A stretch of 64,000 nucleotides of DNA from Leptospiraceae bacterium. GTDB lineage: Bacteria; Spirochaetota; Leptospiria; Leptospirales; Leptospiraceae. The stretch covers positions 836,001 to 900,000 of the forward strand of contig JADJSX010000023.1 of the NCBI GenBank assembly GCA_016711485.1, in the 5' to 3' direction. The notes under the pieces were generated by a model, which saw only the letters and a list, made by a program, of their open reading frames with translations, made no database searches and was not told the origin of the DNA. A program made the position numbers and the translations under genes. This document shows positions 36,275 to 44,849 of this stretch, one piece after another (the stretch's first letter is position 1; each line of letters starts with the position of its first letter).

Positions 36275-38506
36275 ATGGATACGAAGAAAGATGAGTTTTT
36301 AGCACATGTAAGAAAGGATGAAAATGAACAATGGCAACTTCATTTACTAAAAGAACATTTATGCGAAGTGGCGAAACTATCTGGACAGTTTAGTTCAAAA
36401 TTCGGTGCAGAGAGTTTCGGACATTTGATTGGTCTATGGCATGATCTAGGAAAATACAAAGATGATTTTCAAGAAAGAATTGGAATTAAATCCGGCTACG
36501 ACGAAGAAGCTCATTTGGAAGGAAAGACAGCAAAGTCTGTAAAACATGCTGTCAGCGGCGCAATACACAGTCAGATACAATTTAAGCAAAACGAAAAAAT
36601 CAAAAAATTTATTTCACTACCAATTTTATGTCACCATTCTGGATTAAAAAATTATGGTATAGACGTGGATATTCAATTGTCTGAGGAAAAGGAAATAAAT
36701 TTATTAGTAAATACAATTTCGGAAATACCCAAAGAAATATTAGAGGGTAATAAACTAAAACCTCTAACTCAAAATTTTCCTGATGAATCTTTATTCATTA
36801 GAATGCTATTTTCTGCCTTAATTGATTCAGATAGATTAGATACAGAAAAGTTTATGAATCCTGAAAAATTCGAAGAACGATATTCTAAACAAATTGGTAC
36901 TGAGGATTTGAATAATAAACTGAATCTACATCTAGCGGATAAACAAAAAAATTCTGAACCAACAAAAGTAAATTTACTTAGAAATCGAATTTTACAAGAA
37001 GTCGAATCAAAAGTAAATCTAAAGTCCGGCTTTTATACATTAACCGTTCCCACTGGGGGAGGCAAAACTCTTACATCTCTTTCCTTTGCACTAAAGCATT
37101 GTTTGGCAAACCAAAAAGATCGAATTATTTATGCTGTTCCATATCTAAGTATTATAGAACAAACGGCAAGAATATTCAAAGATATTTTGGGAGAAGATTC
37201 TGTTCTCGAACATCATTCAAGTATTGATATTTCCAAAGATAAAGAAAATTTCCGAAACAGATTGCTGACGGAAAATTGGAATCATCCACTCATTGTAACA
37301 ACGAATGTTCAATTTTTCGAAAGCCTATTTTCAGCAAGAACTACTAAACTTAGAAAACTTCATAATCTCACGAATAGCGTTATCATCCTAGATGAAGCAC
37401 AGATGATTCCGCCAGATTTTTTACAGCCTGTTGTTAAAGCACTAAAGGAATTAGTGAAATGCTATAATGTAACAATCATTATGTGTACTGCAACACAACC
37501 AACATTATCTTCAATAAAATCAATGAATTTTAAGTTCGATGGAATTGATAATGCCTTAGAGCTTGCCCCTAATCCAGAAGAATTATTTCACTATTTAAAG
37601 AGGGTTACTGTACATAAGCCACAAGAACAAAAATTAAACTTTGAAGAAATAGCAATAAGAATAAATGGACATAAGCAAGTATTAACGATTGTAAACAGAA
37701 AAGATGACGCTAATGGAATTTTTAAACAATTGAGCGGTAGCAAATATTATTTAACCACAAATCTCTGTGCGGAACATAGAAGAGATATTCTAAAAAAAGT
37801 TAAAAGTCATTTGAATAATAAAGAACAAGTATATCTAGTAAGCACACAATTGATCGAAGCTGGAGTTGACATTGATTTTCCAGTTGTCTTTAGAGCGATG
37901 ACTGGACTTGATAGTATTGCTCAAGCCGCCGGAAGATGCAATCGAGAAGGTAAACTGAAGAGTGAAACTAACGAAGAAATTCTCGGAGAAGTATTTCTAT
38001 TTCATCCTGAAAAAAAATCTCCTCCTGGACATTTACAACAAACGGAAGAAGCAGGAAAAGCTTGTCTAAATGATTTCGAAGAGTTGATACACCCTGAAGC
38101 ATTTAACGCATATTTTAATGAATTGTTCTGGGTTAAAAAAGAAAAAGGCTTAGACAAATACGATATAGAAGAGTTAAAGCAGAAACTTTATTTTGAAAAA
38201 ATTGATGAAAAGTTTAAATTAATCAACGAAGATACAAAATCCGTTATCGTTCCCTACAAAGAAGGCAAAGAAATTATTTCTTTACTGACGCGGTCACAGG
38301 AAAAAAAACAATTCATAGATTACAAATTAATTCAAAGATCACAGGGCTTTCTTGTAAATGTCAGAATTGAAAAATACAAAAAACTATTAGCAGAAGGAAT
38401 TATTTCAGAAATCGAAGAAGTAATCGCAGTTTTAAATTATGAAAAATATTACAATGATTCAGTCGGTTTTATAGAATCAATGAATCCAGAAGATACAATA
38501 CTATAA
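36275..38506 (+). CDS. cas3: Type I-C Cas3 nuclease-helicase
   Basis: The 743-residue protein has an HD nuclease domain (GLWHDLGKYKDDF with His56-Asp57, and CHHSGL near 128) joined to a superfamily 2 helicase with Walker A PTGGGKTLTSLS (about 259-268), Walker B DEAQ (about 373-376), CTATQPTL and motif VI AQAAGRCNREG. It degrades DNA bound by Cascade. It is first in the cas3-5-8c-7 run and 11 bp before cas5. The start is preceded by GGACAAAGGA. All nuclease and helicase motifs are intact, so it looks functional. Confidence 0.95.
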   Translation: MDTKKDEFLAHVRKDENEQWQLHLLKEHLCEVAKLSGQFSSKFGAESFGHLIGLWHDLGKYKDDFQERIGIKSGYDEEAHLEGKTAKSVKHAVSGAIHSQIQFKQNEKIKKFISLPILCHHSGLKNYGIDVDIQLSEEKEINLLVNTISEIPKEILEGNKLKPLTQNFPDESLFIRMLFSALIDSDRLDTEKFMNPEKFEERYSKQIGTEDLNNKLNLHLADKQKNSEPTKVNLLRNRILQEVESKVNLKSGFYTLTVPTGGGKTLTSLSFALKHCLANQKDRIIYAVPYLSIIEQTARIFKDILGEDSVLEHHSSIDISKDKENFRNRLLTENWNHPLIVTTNVQFFESLFSARTTKLRKLHNLTNSVIILDEAQMIPPDFLQPVVKALKELVKCYNVTIIMCTATQPTLSSIKSMNFKFDGIDNALELAPNPEELFHYLKRVTVHKPQEQKLNFEEIAIRINGHKQVLTIVNRKDDANGIFKQLSGSKYYLTTNLCAEHRRDILKKVKSHLNNKEQVYLVSTQLIEAGVDIDFPVVFRAMTGLDSIAQAAGRCNREGKLKSETNEEILGEVFLFHPEKKSPPGHLQQTEEAGKACLNDFEELIHPEAFNAYFNELFWVKKEKGLDKYDIEELKQKLYFEKIDEKFKLINEDTKSVIVPYKEGKEIISLLTRSQEKKQFIDYKLIQRSQGFLVNVRIEKYKKLLAEGIISEIEEVIAVLNYEKYYNDSVGFIESMNPEDTIL

Positions 38507-38517
38507 GGAGATAAGAA

Positions 38518-39207
38518 ATGAAACAGTCAAAAGTTTTTGAATTAAAAGTTTGGGGGGAAAATGCTTGTTTTACCCGCCCAGAAATGAAAGCAGAAAGAGT
38601 ATCCTATGACGTAATCACACCGTCTGCCGCGCGAGCCATCTTTGATGCTATTCTTTGGAAGCCTGCCATTCTTTGGAAAATTCACAAGATAGATGTATTG
38701 AAACCAATTCGATGGGAGTCAGTTCGCAGAAATGAATTAGGCTCCAAGATTGCGCCTAATAATATAACGAGTGCCATGAAGAATGGAAAAGGAAACTTAG
38801 CTTTATACATCGAAGAAGAGAGACAACAACGAGCCGGACTTTTTCTTAGAGATGTTGAGTATATTTTACATGCATCCTTTCACCTTACGAATCGAGCGGG
38901 TACTAGTGATAATGTTTCTAAGTTTGAGGAAATGTTTTTACGAAGAGTAGAGAAAGGACAATGCCATCACCAACCTTGTTTCGGTAATAGAGAATTTGCC
39001 GCATACTTCTCACTAAACGATGGTAAAACGAAACCAATTCCGATTGAACACCAAGATTTAGGTTGGATGCTTTATGATTTAGATTTTGAGGATTATAACT
39101 TTGACACAAAGAATTATCAAGACGCAAATCCAAAATTCTTTCGAGCAGAAATGAAAAATGGAAGTATTGAGATTCCTAATTTGAATACGAATGGAGCAAG
39201 ACTATGA
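38518..39207 (+). CDS. cas5c: Type I-C Cas5 (Cas5c), crRNA-processing Cascade subunit
   Basis: The 229-residue RAMP protein opens with FELKVWGENACFTRPEMKAERVSYDVITPSAARAIFDAILW, broken here for length as FELKVWGENACFTRPEMKAE and VSYDVITPSAARAIFDAILW, the standard Cas5d/Cas5c start. In type I-C, which lacks Cas6, Cas5c cuts the repeat RNA and keeps the 5' handle. The segment GLFLRDVEYILHASFHLT fits the catalytic region. It overlaps cas8c by 4 bp (ATGA), so the subunits are translationally coupled. Confidence 0.95.
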   Translation: MKQSKVFELKVWGENACFTRPEMKAERVSYDVITPSAARAIFDAILWKPAILWKIHKIDVLKPIRWESVRRNELGSKIAPNNITSAMKNGKGNLALYIEEERQQRAGLFLRDVEYILHASFHLTNRAGTSDNVSKFEEMFLRRVEKGQCHHQPCFGNREFAAYFSLNDGKTKPIPIEHQDLGWMLYDLDFEDYNFDTKNYQDANPKFFRAEMKNGSIEIPNLNTNGARL

Positions 39208-40946
39208 TACTGCAAGAACTTGTAAGATACTATGAAAGAAAATTAGAGGAAGGCGACATATCCATTGAAGGTTTTGAAAAAAAAGAAATTCCTTATTTGA
39301 TAGAAATTGATAAAGAAGGAAATTTTGTTCGATTCATTGCAACTTGGTTGGATGAAAAAAAGAAACGAGCAAATAAATATACAATTCCAAAAGCAGTTGT
39401 TCGAGCAAGAGGAATTAACGCCAACTTACTGTGGGATAATGCTGAATATGTGTTTGGAATAGATAGTAAAGATAAGCAAAAGGATTTTATCCGAAAGATT
39501 CAAGATTTTAAAGAAATATCGAAAGATAAATCTCTAGAATCAGTCATTACTTTTCTTTCTCAGTATAAACTGTCGGATTTAAAAAAAGATGAACTTTGGG
39601 AGGAGATTCAAGAGAATAGACCGTATTTAACCTTTAAGTTGAAAGGGCAAAATGATATTATCTGTGCTGGCGAAAAAATCGTAAAAGCTATTTCTCAAAG
39701 TATATCAGATGAGTCTGATTCAGAAAAAGGAATCTGTTTAATTACCGGCGAAGAGGCTGTAATCGAAAGACTCCATTCCAAAATAGGTGGAGTTGTAGGT
39801 GCAAATCCTGTAGGTGCAAACATTGTTTCATTCGAGCAGGATGCATTTCAATCGTATGGTAAAAAAAAAGGAGCAAATGCGCCAACTAGTAAATATGCGA
39901 ACTTTGCTTATGGGACTTCCATAAATACTTTACTATCAAAAGACAGTCATCAAAAAATTCTAATTGGAGATACGACTACCATATTTTGGTCAGAAAGAAA
40001 AAGTGAATTGGAAGATGAATTCGCCTACTTATTTAAACCGGCTGAAGAGGAAGAAAAAACAAAGGAAAATAAAAAAGGAAAAGAAGTAGAAGACAACAAG
40101 ATAATCAAAGAACATTTCGAATCTCCGTTTTCAGGAAAGAATGCAAAGCTAAAGCATTTGTTAACTGATAATACTAAATTCTTTATTCTTGGTCTTGCAC
40201 CTAACGCGGCAAGAATTTCCATTCGTTTCTGGTATCCATCTACGGTAGGTGAAATTTCTAAGAATATAGAAAAACATTTTCAGGATTTGAAAATAGAAAT
40301 CCCGAATAATGATTCTGGGTTTATAAGTTTGAATCGAATCTTACGGTCTACATCTCTTCAATCTAAATTGGATAACGTTAATCCATTGTTAGCCGGTAAA
40401 TTAATTACATCTATCATAAGCGGGAATGAATATCCCAGAACATTATTGTCTAGTATAATTAATCGTATGAAAGCCGAACAAAGTATTTCGTTTGTTCGAG
40501 CATCAATTTTAAAAGCAATTTTAAATCGAAAAGGAAGAAATGAAAAATTTAAAAATTACAAGGAGTTACAAGAAAAAATGGATGAATCGAATTTAAATAT
40601 CGCCTATCGTTTAGGACGGTTGTTTGCGGTTATGGAAAAGATGCAACAAAATGCAATCAATTCAGATAGCACAATCAAAGATAGATATTACACGTCTGCA
40701 AGCACTCGTCCTGCAAGTGTGTTTCCAGTTTTATTTAGTTTGAGCAATCACCATGCAAGCAAACTAGGAAATAAAAGTATCTATCTAGAAAAATTGAAAG
40801 GGGAAATACTAGAGCCTCTCAAGGGAAGTATTCCAAAAACATTTAGCTTAGAAGAGCAAGGTCTTTTTGCGTTAGGCTATTATCAGCAGAAGCAAGAATT
40901 ATTTAAGAAAAAAGAAGAATCGCAAAAGCAAGGAGAAAATAAATGA
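39204..40946 (+). CDS. cas8c: Type I-C Cas8c (Csd1), large Cascade subunit
   Basis: The 580-residue protein has typical Csd1 features: start ILQELVRYYERKLEEGDIS, CLITGEEAVIERLHSKIGGV in the middle, ANAPTSKYANFAYGTS and GDTTTIFWSER, then IAYRLGRLFAVMEKMQQNA and STRPASVFPVL near the end. Cas8c recognises the PAM and, through an internal start in other systems, can also yield the small subunit Cas11c. A lysine/glutamate-rich linker sits at about 280-305. It overlaps both neighbours by 4 bp. Length is normal (about 570-620). Confidence 0.95.
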   Translation: MILQELVRYYERKLEEGDISIEGFEKKEIPYLIEIDKEGNFVRFIATWLDEKKKRANKYTIPKAVVRARGINANLLWDNAEYVFGIDSKDKQKDFIRKIQDFKEISKDKSLESVITFLSQYKLSDLKKDELWEEIQENRPYLTFKLKGQNDIICAGEKIVKAISQSISDESDSEKGICLITGEEAVIERLHSKIGGVVGANPVGANIVSFEQDAFQSYGKKKGANAPTSKYANFAYGTSINTLLSKDSHQKILIGDTTTIFWSERKSELEDEFAYLFKPAEEEEKTKENKKGKEVEDNKIIKEHFESPFSGKNAKLKHLLTDNTKFFILGLAPNAARISIRFWYPSTVGEISKNIEKHFQDLKIEIPNNDSGFISLNRILRSTSLQSKLDNVNPLLAGKLITSIISGNEYPRTLLSSIINRMKAEQSISFVRASILKAILNRKGRNEKFKNYKELQEKMDESNLNIAYRLGRLFAVMEKMQQNAINSDSTIKDRYYTSASTRPASVFPVLFSLSNHHASKLGNKSIYLEKLKGEILEPLKGSIPKTFSLEEQGLFALGYYQQKQELFKKKEESQKQGENK

Positions 40947-41869
40947 GCAATTCAATTCAAAATCGTTATGATTTCGTATATCTTTTTGATGTAAAAGATG
41001 GAAATCCGAATGGAGACCCAGATGCAGGCAATCAGCCAAGAGTTGATCCAGAAACTGGAAATGGTTTAATTACGGATGTATCTTTAAAAAGAAAAGTTCG
41101 AAATTACGTAACGATCGCAAAAAGGGCATTACCCCCAAACGACATTTACATCAAAGAGAAAGCTGTATTGATTGATACGCATGAAAAAGCTTACGAAGCG
41201 ATAGGCTCCAAAATTGAATCTTCAAAAAAAGATGATAAAGACAAAGAAAAAAGAACCGGTGGAGAGCAAGTTGGAAAAGCTCGCGAGTGGATGTGTAAAA
41301 ATTTCTATGATGTAAGAACCTTCGGTGCAGTAATGGCATTGAAAGTAAATGCAGGTGTGGTTAAAGGTCCAATTCAATTAACGTTTGCAAGAAGTATTGA
41401 TCCGGTCGTCAACTTAGAGCATAGTATTACACGAATGGCTGTTGCTACAAAAGCAGAGGCAGAAGCGCAAGATGGAGACAATCGCACAATGGGTCGTAAA
41501 CACACAATCTCTTACGGACTCTACCGAGCACATGGTTTTATCTCTGCACACTTTGCGGCTGATACTGGTTTTGCGGAAGAGGACTTAACTTTATTCTGGC
41601 AGGCATTACAAAATATGTGGGATCATGATAGATCAGCCGCAAGAGGAGAAATGTCCTGTCGTGGTTTGTATATTTTCAAGCATATAGGTGATGAAGGCGA
41701 AGCAAAATTAGGCACAGCACCGGCACATAAGCTTTTTGATTTAGTAACCGTTAAACGAAAAGACGGTGTTGATGTACCAAGACATTTTAGTGACTATGAA
41801 GTCTCCATCGACAAATCCAAATTGGGCGCAGGTAACCAATTCTCTAAAATCGAATTGATCCAATACTAA
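40943..41869 (+). CDS. cas7c: Type I-C Cas7 (Csd2), Cascade backbone
   Basis: The 308-residue RAMP protein opens with the family signature RYDFVYLFDVKDGNPNGDPD and continues with QPRVDPETGNGLITDVSLKRKVRNY, split as QPRVDPETGNGLITDVSLKR and KVRNY. TFGAVMALK, ITRMAVATKAEAE, MGRKHTISYGLYRAHGF and WDHDRSAARGEMSCRGLYIF are also present. Several copies coat the crRNA guide. In most type I-C operons cas4 follows directly; here 3.4 kb of other genes intervenes. A GC-rich hairpin lies 7 bp after the stop. Confidence 0.96.
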   Translation: MSNSIQNRYDFVYLFDVKDGNPNGDPDAGNQPRVDPETGNGLITDVSLKRKVRNYVTIAKRALPPNDIYIKEKAVLIDTHEKAYEAIGSKIESSKKDDKDKEKRTGGEQVGKAREWMCKNFYDVRTFGAVMALKVNAGVVKGPIQLTFARSIDPVVNLEHSITRMAVATKAEAEAQDGDNRTMGRKHTISYGLYRAHGFISAHFAADTGFAEEDLTLFWQALQNMWDHDRSAARGEMSCRGLYIFKHIGDEGEAKLGTAPAHKLFDLVTVKRKDGVDVPRHFSDYEVSIDKSKLGAGNQFSKIELIQY

Positions 41870-41876
41870 AAAAGAA

Positions 41877-41900
41877 TCCCCGTCCATTTTAGGGCGGGGA
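41877..41900. other. GC-rich hairpin just after cas7
   Basis: TCCCCGTCC and GGGCGGGGA form a stem with a short loop, followed by AAAATTACAG rather than a T-run. This could stabilise the 3' end of the cas5-8c-7 message or attenuate read-through into the inserted genes, as abundant backbone subunits often need. It is not a classical terminator. Confidence 0.5.
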
Positions 41901-41923
41901 AAATTACAGAGGAAGGAAAAAAT

Positions 41924-42808
41924 ATGACAACGTTGACAGAGATTAGTAGGCACCAAAGGAGAGAAAATTTTAGCAATGAGCCGTTTGATTTTAGTGATGA
42001 TGTATTTACAAAAGATGCGGTAAATCATAATTATACTCATAAAGTAAATATAAATAATCCTGAAAATACAATTCATATGGCTTACCAAAAAGAATTGGGA
42101 ATTTATATGGCATTATCAGACGGACTAAGTTCTTTTCAGGAATATATTGCTAATTTGAATGAATCTTTTTTTGAGGATAAGATCGGTATGTTTCCTCCGG
42201 AGTCGATAGAAATAAATTTTTTTAAGGATAAGAATGCGGAAAAAATTTTAGATGAGATTCGAAGAAAGAATGAGTTGGATGGAGCAGGAAATGTAAAGAT
42301 TCCGGGGACTGATATCGAATTTATCAATTACTCCTATTGTCCTAAATGTGCAAAGGTTTATAGTTTTTCAGATTTGATAAAGTATTACAATAAGCCAGTT
42401 CCAAACATTAATTTTAGAATCAGGGGACAACAATTAAGAGAAGATACCTCAGTGTGTTGTAGCGAATGCAATACCTATTTTTTGCCAGCTCTAGTGGTTA
42501 TTGATGGAGAACCAAAAACTTCCATGCAATTTTTATGTAGAATGCAGACTATAAATGAAGTAGAGAGATTTTATTTCCAAAAGTGGCAGAGAAAAGTTTT
42601 ATCTAAAAATAAAGCGAACCTTATCGTTCAAGAAAAAAAGCAATACATTTTAAATGATGTGTTGCTCAGAGAATTAGCAGAAAACCCCACATTAATTCTA
42701 AATCTCTTGCAGTATTCTCCCATTGATTTGCGAATTAAAATGATTGAAGGGAAAAATATAGAAGAAAGAGATTATTTGTTTCAATCAGTAAGATATTTTC
42801 CTATATGA
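41924..42808 (+). CDS. Zinc-ribbon protein of unknown function inside the cas locus
   Basis: The 294-residue protein is not a Cas protein that I recognise. A four-cysteine zinc ribbon is formed by YCPKCAKVYSF and VCCSECNTYFLP (about residues 138-187). The N-terminal 120 residues are acidic and helical, and the C-terminal part is basic and helical (FYFQKWQRKVLSKNK). There is no signal peptide or enzyme motif. A good ribosome site (GAGGAAGGA) precedes the ATG, 54 bp after cas7. It is the first of the inserted genes. Nucleic-acid binding is plausible from the ribbon alone. Confidence 0.7.
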   Translation: MTTLTEISRHQRRENFSNEPFDFSDDVFTKDAVNHNYTHKVNINNPENTIHMAYQKELGIYMALSDGLSSFQEYIANLNESFFEDKIGMFPPESIEINFFKDKNAEKILDEIRRKNELDGAGNVKIPGTDIEFINYSYCPKCAKVYSFSDLIKYYNKPVPNINFRIRGQQLREDTSVCCSECNTYFLPALVVIDGEPKTSMQFLCRMQTINEVERFYFQKWQRKVLSKNKANLIVQEKKQYILNDVLLRELAENPTLILNLLQYSPIDLRIKMIEGKNIEERDYLFQSVRYFPI

Positions 42809-42849
42809 ATGTATTGAAATGCGTTGTCTATGTTGATTTTCATCGTAAT

Positions 42850-42915
42850 AGGGGTTGAAATTATTCAACCCCTACGTGTTTTGAAAACGTAGGGTCAGAA
42901 TAATTTCTGCCCGTT
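42850..42915. repeat. REP palindromes left of the transposase
   Basis: Two palindromes lie side by side. AGGGGTTGAAATTATTCAACC (42850-42870) continues CCT to 42873. ACGTAGGGTCAGAATAATTTCTGCCCGTT (42887-42915) has arms GGGTCAGAA and TTCTGCCC. The second recurs in the same orientation at 43561-43589, just beyond the transposase gene. Paired REP sequences around a Y1 transposase are typical of REP-associated tyrosine transposases. Confidence 0.75.
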
Positions 42916-43007
42916 CATCAATAATGCCCATTTTTGAGGATTCCTATATCCTAATGATGCTGATGTTAATAATGCAATTAAGAACAAACTGAATTTAAAA
43001 GAAAACA

Positions 43008-43509
43008 ATGGAATTTAAAAACAGAAAATCGATTCGATTGAAAGAATACAATTATGCGGCAGGTAATTACTATTATATTACAATATGTGTTAAGGATAAA
43101 AAAAAAAGACTTGGGAAGAATTCAGTCTGGTAAAATGGAATTATCAGGCATTGGTGAAATAGCAGATTTATTTTGGAAAGAAATTCCTTTACATTTTAAA
43201 AATGTAGTATTAGACGAATATATAATTATGCCAAATCATATACACGGCATAATACAATTAGACTCAAAAAATTCCGATGGAAGGAATGAATACAGTCAGA
43301 TTGAAATAGGGCAAAATCTATCAACATTCCAACATGTTCAAAAGAATTCTATACCTTCTATAATTCGCTCTTATAAAGCTTCTGTGACTAGGTGGTGTAA
43401 TCAAAATGAATTTGAGAGTTTTCAATGGCAACGAAATTATTATGAGCATATTATTAGAACTGAGACAGATTATTTTCACATCAGGCAATACATTCAAGCT
43501 AATCCTTAA
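43008..43509 (+). pseudogene. REP-associated tyrosine transposase (Y1_Tnp), frameshifted at an A10 run
   Basis: The N-terminus from the ATG at 43008 reads RKSIRLKEYNYAAGNYYYIT in the usual RAYT style. At ten A residues (43098-43107) the frame breaks. With one A fewer it continues LGRIQSGKMELSGIGEIADL, through the HUH motif MPNHIHGII, to the catalytic-tyrosine region YYEHIIRTETDYFHIRQYI. Family members move or maintain REP elements using single-stranded DNA intermediates. The flanking REP palindromes support this. It may be inactive, slippage-rescued or a sequencing artefact. Confidence 0.82.
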
Positions 43510-43560
43510 AATTGGCGGGAAGATGAATACAATAAATGAATCCCACGAGTATTTGAAAAA

Positions 43561-43589
43561 ACGTAGGGGCAGAATAATTTCTGCCCGTT
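43561..43589. repeat. REP palindrome right of the transposase
   Basis: ACGTAGGGGCAGAATAATTT continuing CTGCCCGTT matches the left copy at 42887-42915 in the same orientation with one base changed. GGGGCAGAA pairs with TTCTGCCC. It lies 16 bp before the next gene start, so it may also affect expression of the gene at 43606. Confidence 0.75.
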
Positions 43590-43605
43590 TATTAAAAAGA
43601 AATCC

Positions 43606-43950
43606 ATGGAATTAAATAAACAATTTGCAATCTGTATGGATAATTCCGATTATTCGGTATCATTGACAAAGTATAAAATCTATGAAGTGATTCCAGATAA
43701 AAAGGCAGAGGAGGTTGGCATGATTCGAAGTATCGACGATTCAGGAGAAGACTATCTTCACTCGGGAAAAAGATTTATTCAAATAGAATCCTTTGACTAT
43801 GACCAAGAAGCGGATGTAATGTATGTAAATATTGATAAACCACAAAATTCTGTAAAAACAATGCCGACAGACGACGGAAGTCTTTGGCGATATAATGAGA
43901 AAGGAATTTTAGTTGGAATTACTTTTATAAACTATAAAAAGAATCTTTAA
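43606..43950 (+). CDS. Small protein with a C-terminal DUF2283-like domain
   Basis: The 114-residue protein has two parts. Residues 1-55 (FAICMDNSDYSVSLTKYKIY, VIPDKKAEEVGMIRSIDDSGEDYL) resemble short acidic proteins common in cyanobacteria and accessory regions. Residues 63-112 (SFDYDQEADVMYVNID, GILVGITFINYKK) match DUF2283. DUF2283 proteins are small and often sit near toxin-antitoxin or mobile genes; their role is unknown. The next gene starts 5 bp after the stop, so the two form a unit. Confidence 0.65.
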   Translation: MELNKQFAICMDNSDYSVSLTKYKIYEVIPDKKAEEVGMIRSIDDSGEDYLHSGKRFIQIESFDYDQEADVMYVNIDKPQNSVKTMPTDDGSLWRYNEKGILVGITFINYKKNL

Positions 43951-43955
43951 TTACA

Positions 43956-44411
43956 ATGAAAGAAAAAATAATATTAGCCCCACAGGAACAATTGTTATTT
44001 GTGAAAAACCTGCTACCTATATTCTTAGACAAGATCATTGGTCACCCAGAGTCTCTGGTAACTGATATGACTAAGATTACTCATTTTGTAAACAATGATA
44101 TTGAAGATTCAATTGGGAAAGGCACTAAAGGTGGTCATTATTTATTTAAAGTGCAACTTCGGAGAGTAAGAAAAAATGAAAATGTGTTTCCTCTGCACGA
44201 GCCACAAGAAGAAGAATTCAAAGACGTTATTTGGGAACGGAAAGCAATTCATCATCGTAAGTGGATAATCAGAAAATGCCGCAGATTGTTTGGAGTTGAT
44301 ATTACTGATTATTATGAAAAGGATTTTCCAATCATTCTGAAGTATATCATGACAAATATGCCAAGAAAGAAGGCAATCGAATTAGGGTTATTAAAAAAAA
44401 GAAATGACTAA
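43956..44411 (+). CDS. Hypothetical basic protein paired with the DUF2283-like protein
   Basis: The 151-residue, lysine- and arginine-rich protein has no recognised domain. Distinct stretches are GHPESLVTDMTKITHF, GKGTKGGHYLFKVQLRRVRK and HHRKWIIRKCRRLFGVDITDYY. The basic central part could contact nucleic acid or protein. It is 5 bp downstream of its partner, so a two-gene operon is likely. A toxin-antitoxin or addiction role is possible but not shown by any motif. Confidence 0.6.
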   Translation: MKEKIILAPQEQLLFVKNLLPIFLDKIIGHPESLVTDMTKITHFVNNDIEDSIGKGTKGGHYLFKVQLRRVRKNENVFPLHEPQEEEFKDVIWERKAIHHRKWIIRKCRRLFGVDITDYYEKDFPIILKYIMTNMPRKKAIELGLLKKRND

Positions 44412-44573
44412 AAGTTCCAACAAAAAAGTTTGTTTAAGAAAAGTAAGTTGTTATTGGAGTAAATTTATAGATATAGAGAACACATGTATGCGTTCCGTCT
44501 AATAAGGTGATGCAATGGGAATAGGAATTGGTAAAACAAAAAGCAATAGAATTGGGTTAGATAAAGTAAAATA
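44412..44573. other. Gap with a motif also found before cas3
   Basis: ATGCGTTCCGTCTAATAAGG at 44488-44507 closely matches ATGCGTTCCTTCTAATAGG at 36244-36262 in the cas3 leader region (one substitution and a one-base gap). Both lie a short way upstream of a gene start. It could be a shared regulatory site or a recombination scar. Nothing else is evident. Confidence 0.4.
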
Positions 44574-44849
44574 ATGATAGAGTATTTACATCCTGACGAT
44601 TTAGAAATTACTCATGGAATCAGGGATCGAAAAAGATTAGAAGAATTATTGACATCCATAAGAACGCAGGGCATATTGGAACCCATAAAAGTTGTATTGT
44701 ACAATGGATTGTGGTTTACAGTAGACGGGCATCATAGACATAAGGTTGCAATCATATTACAAATGGAACAAATACCAGTAGAACAGGTAGTATTGCCTTT
44801 TAATGGGTATAATAAAACAGAGGACTTAATTTATCAGGATATACGATGA
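44574..44849 (+). CDS. ParB N-terminal (ParB/Srx-like) domain protein
   Basis: The 91-residue protein is a minimal ParB-like fold: LHPDDLEITHGIRDRKRLEE, then SIRTQGILEPIKVVLYNGLW, then VDGHHRHKVAIILQ. The DGHHR box is the nucleotide-handling motif of the ParB/sulfiredoxin group (GxHRR in ParB), here GHHRH. It lacks the DNA-binding helix-turn-helix and dimer domains of chromosomal ParB, so it is not a segregation protein. It overlaps the next gene by 4 bp (ATGA), so they are co-translated. Small stand-alone ParB folds occur in phage and defence regions. Confidence 0.72.
   Translation: MIEYLHPDDLEITHGIRDRKRLEELLTSIRTQGILEPIKVVLYNGLWFTVDGHHRHKVAIILQMEQIPVEQVVLPFNGYNKTEDLIYQDIR

Noticed and set aside
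43008..43509. A retron or group II intron reverse transcriptase in the cas insert
   Set aside because: No reverse-transcriptase motif (such as YADD) is present in the insert; the enzyme is a Y1 transposase.
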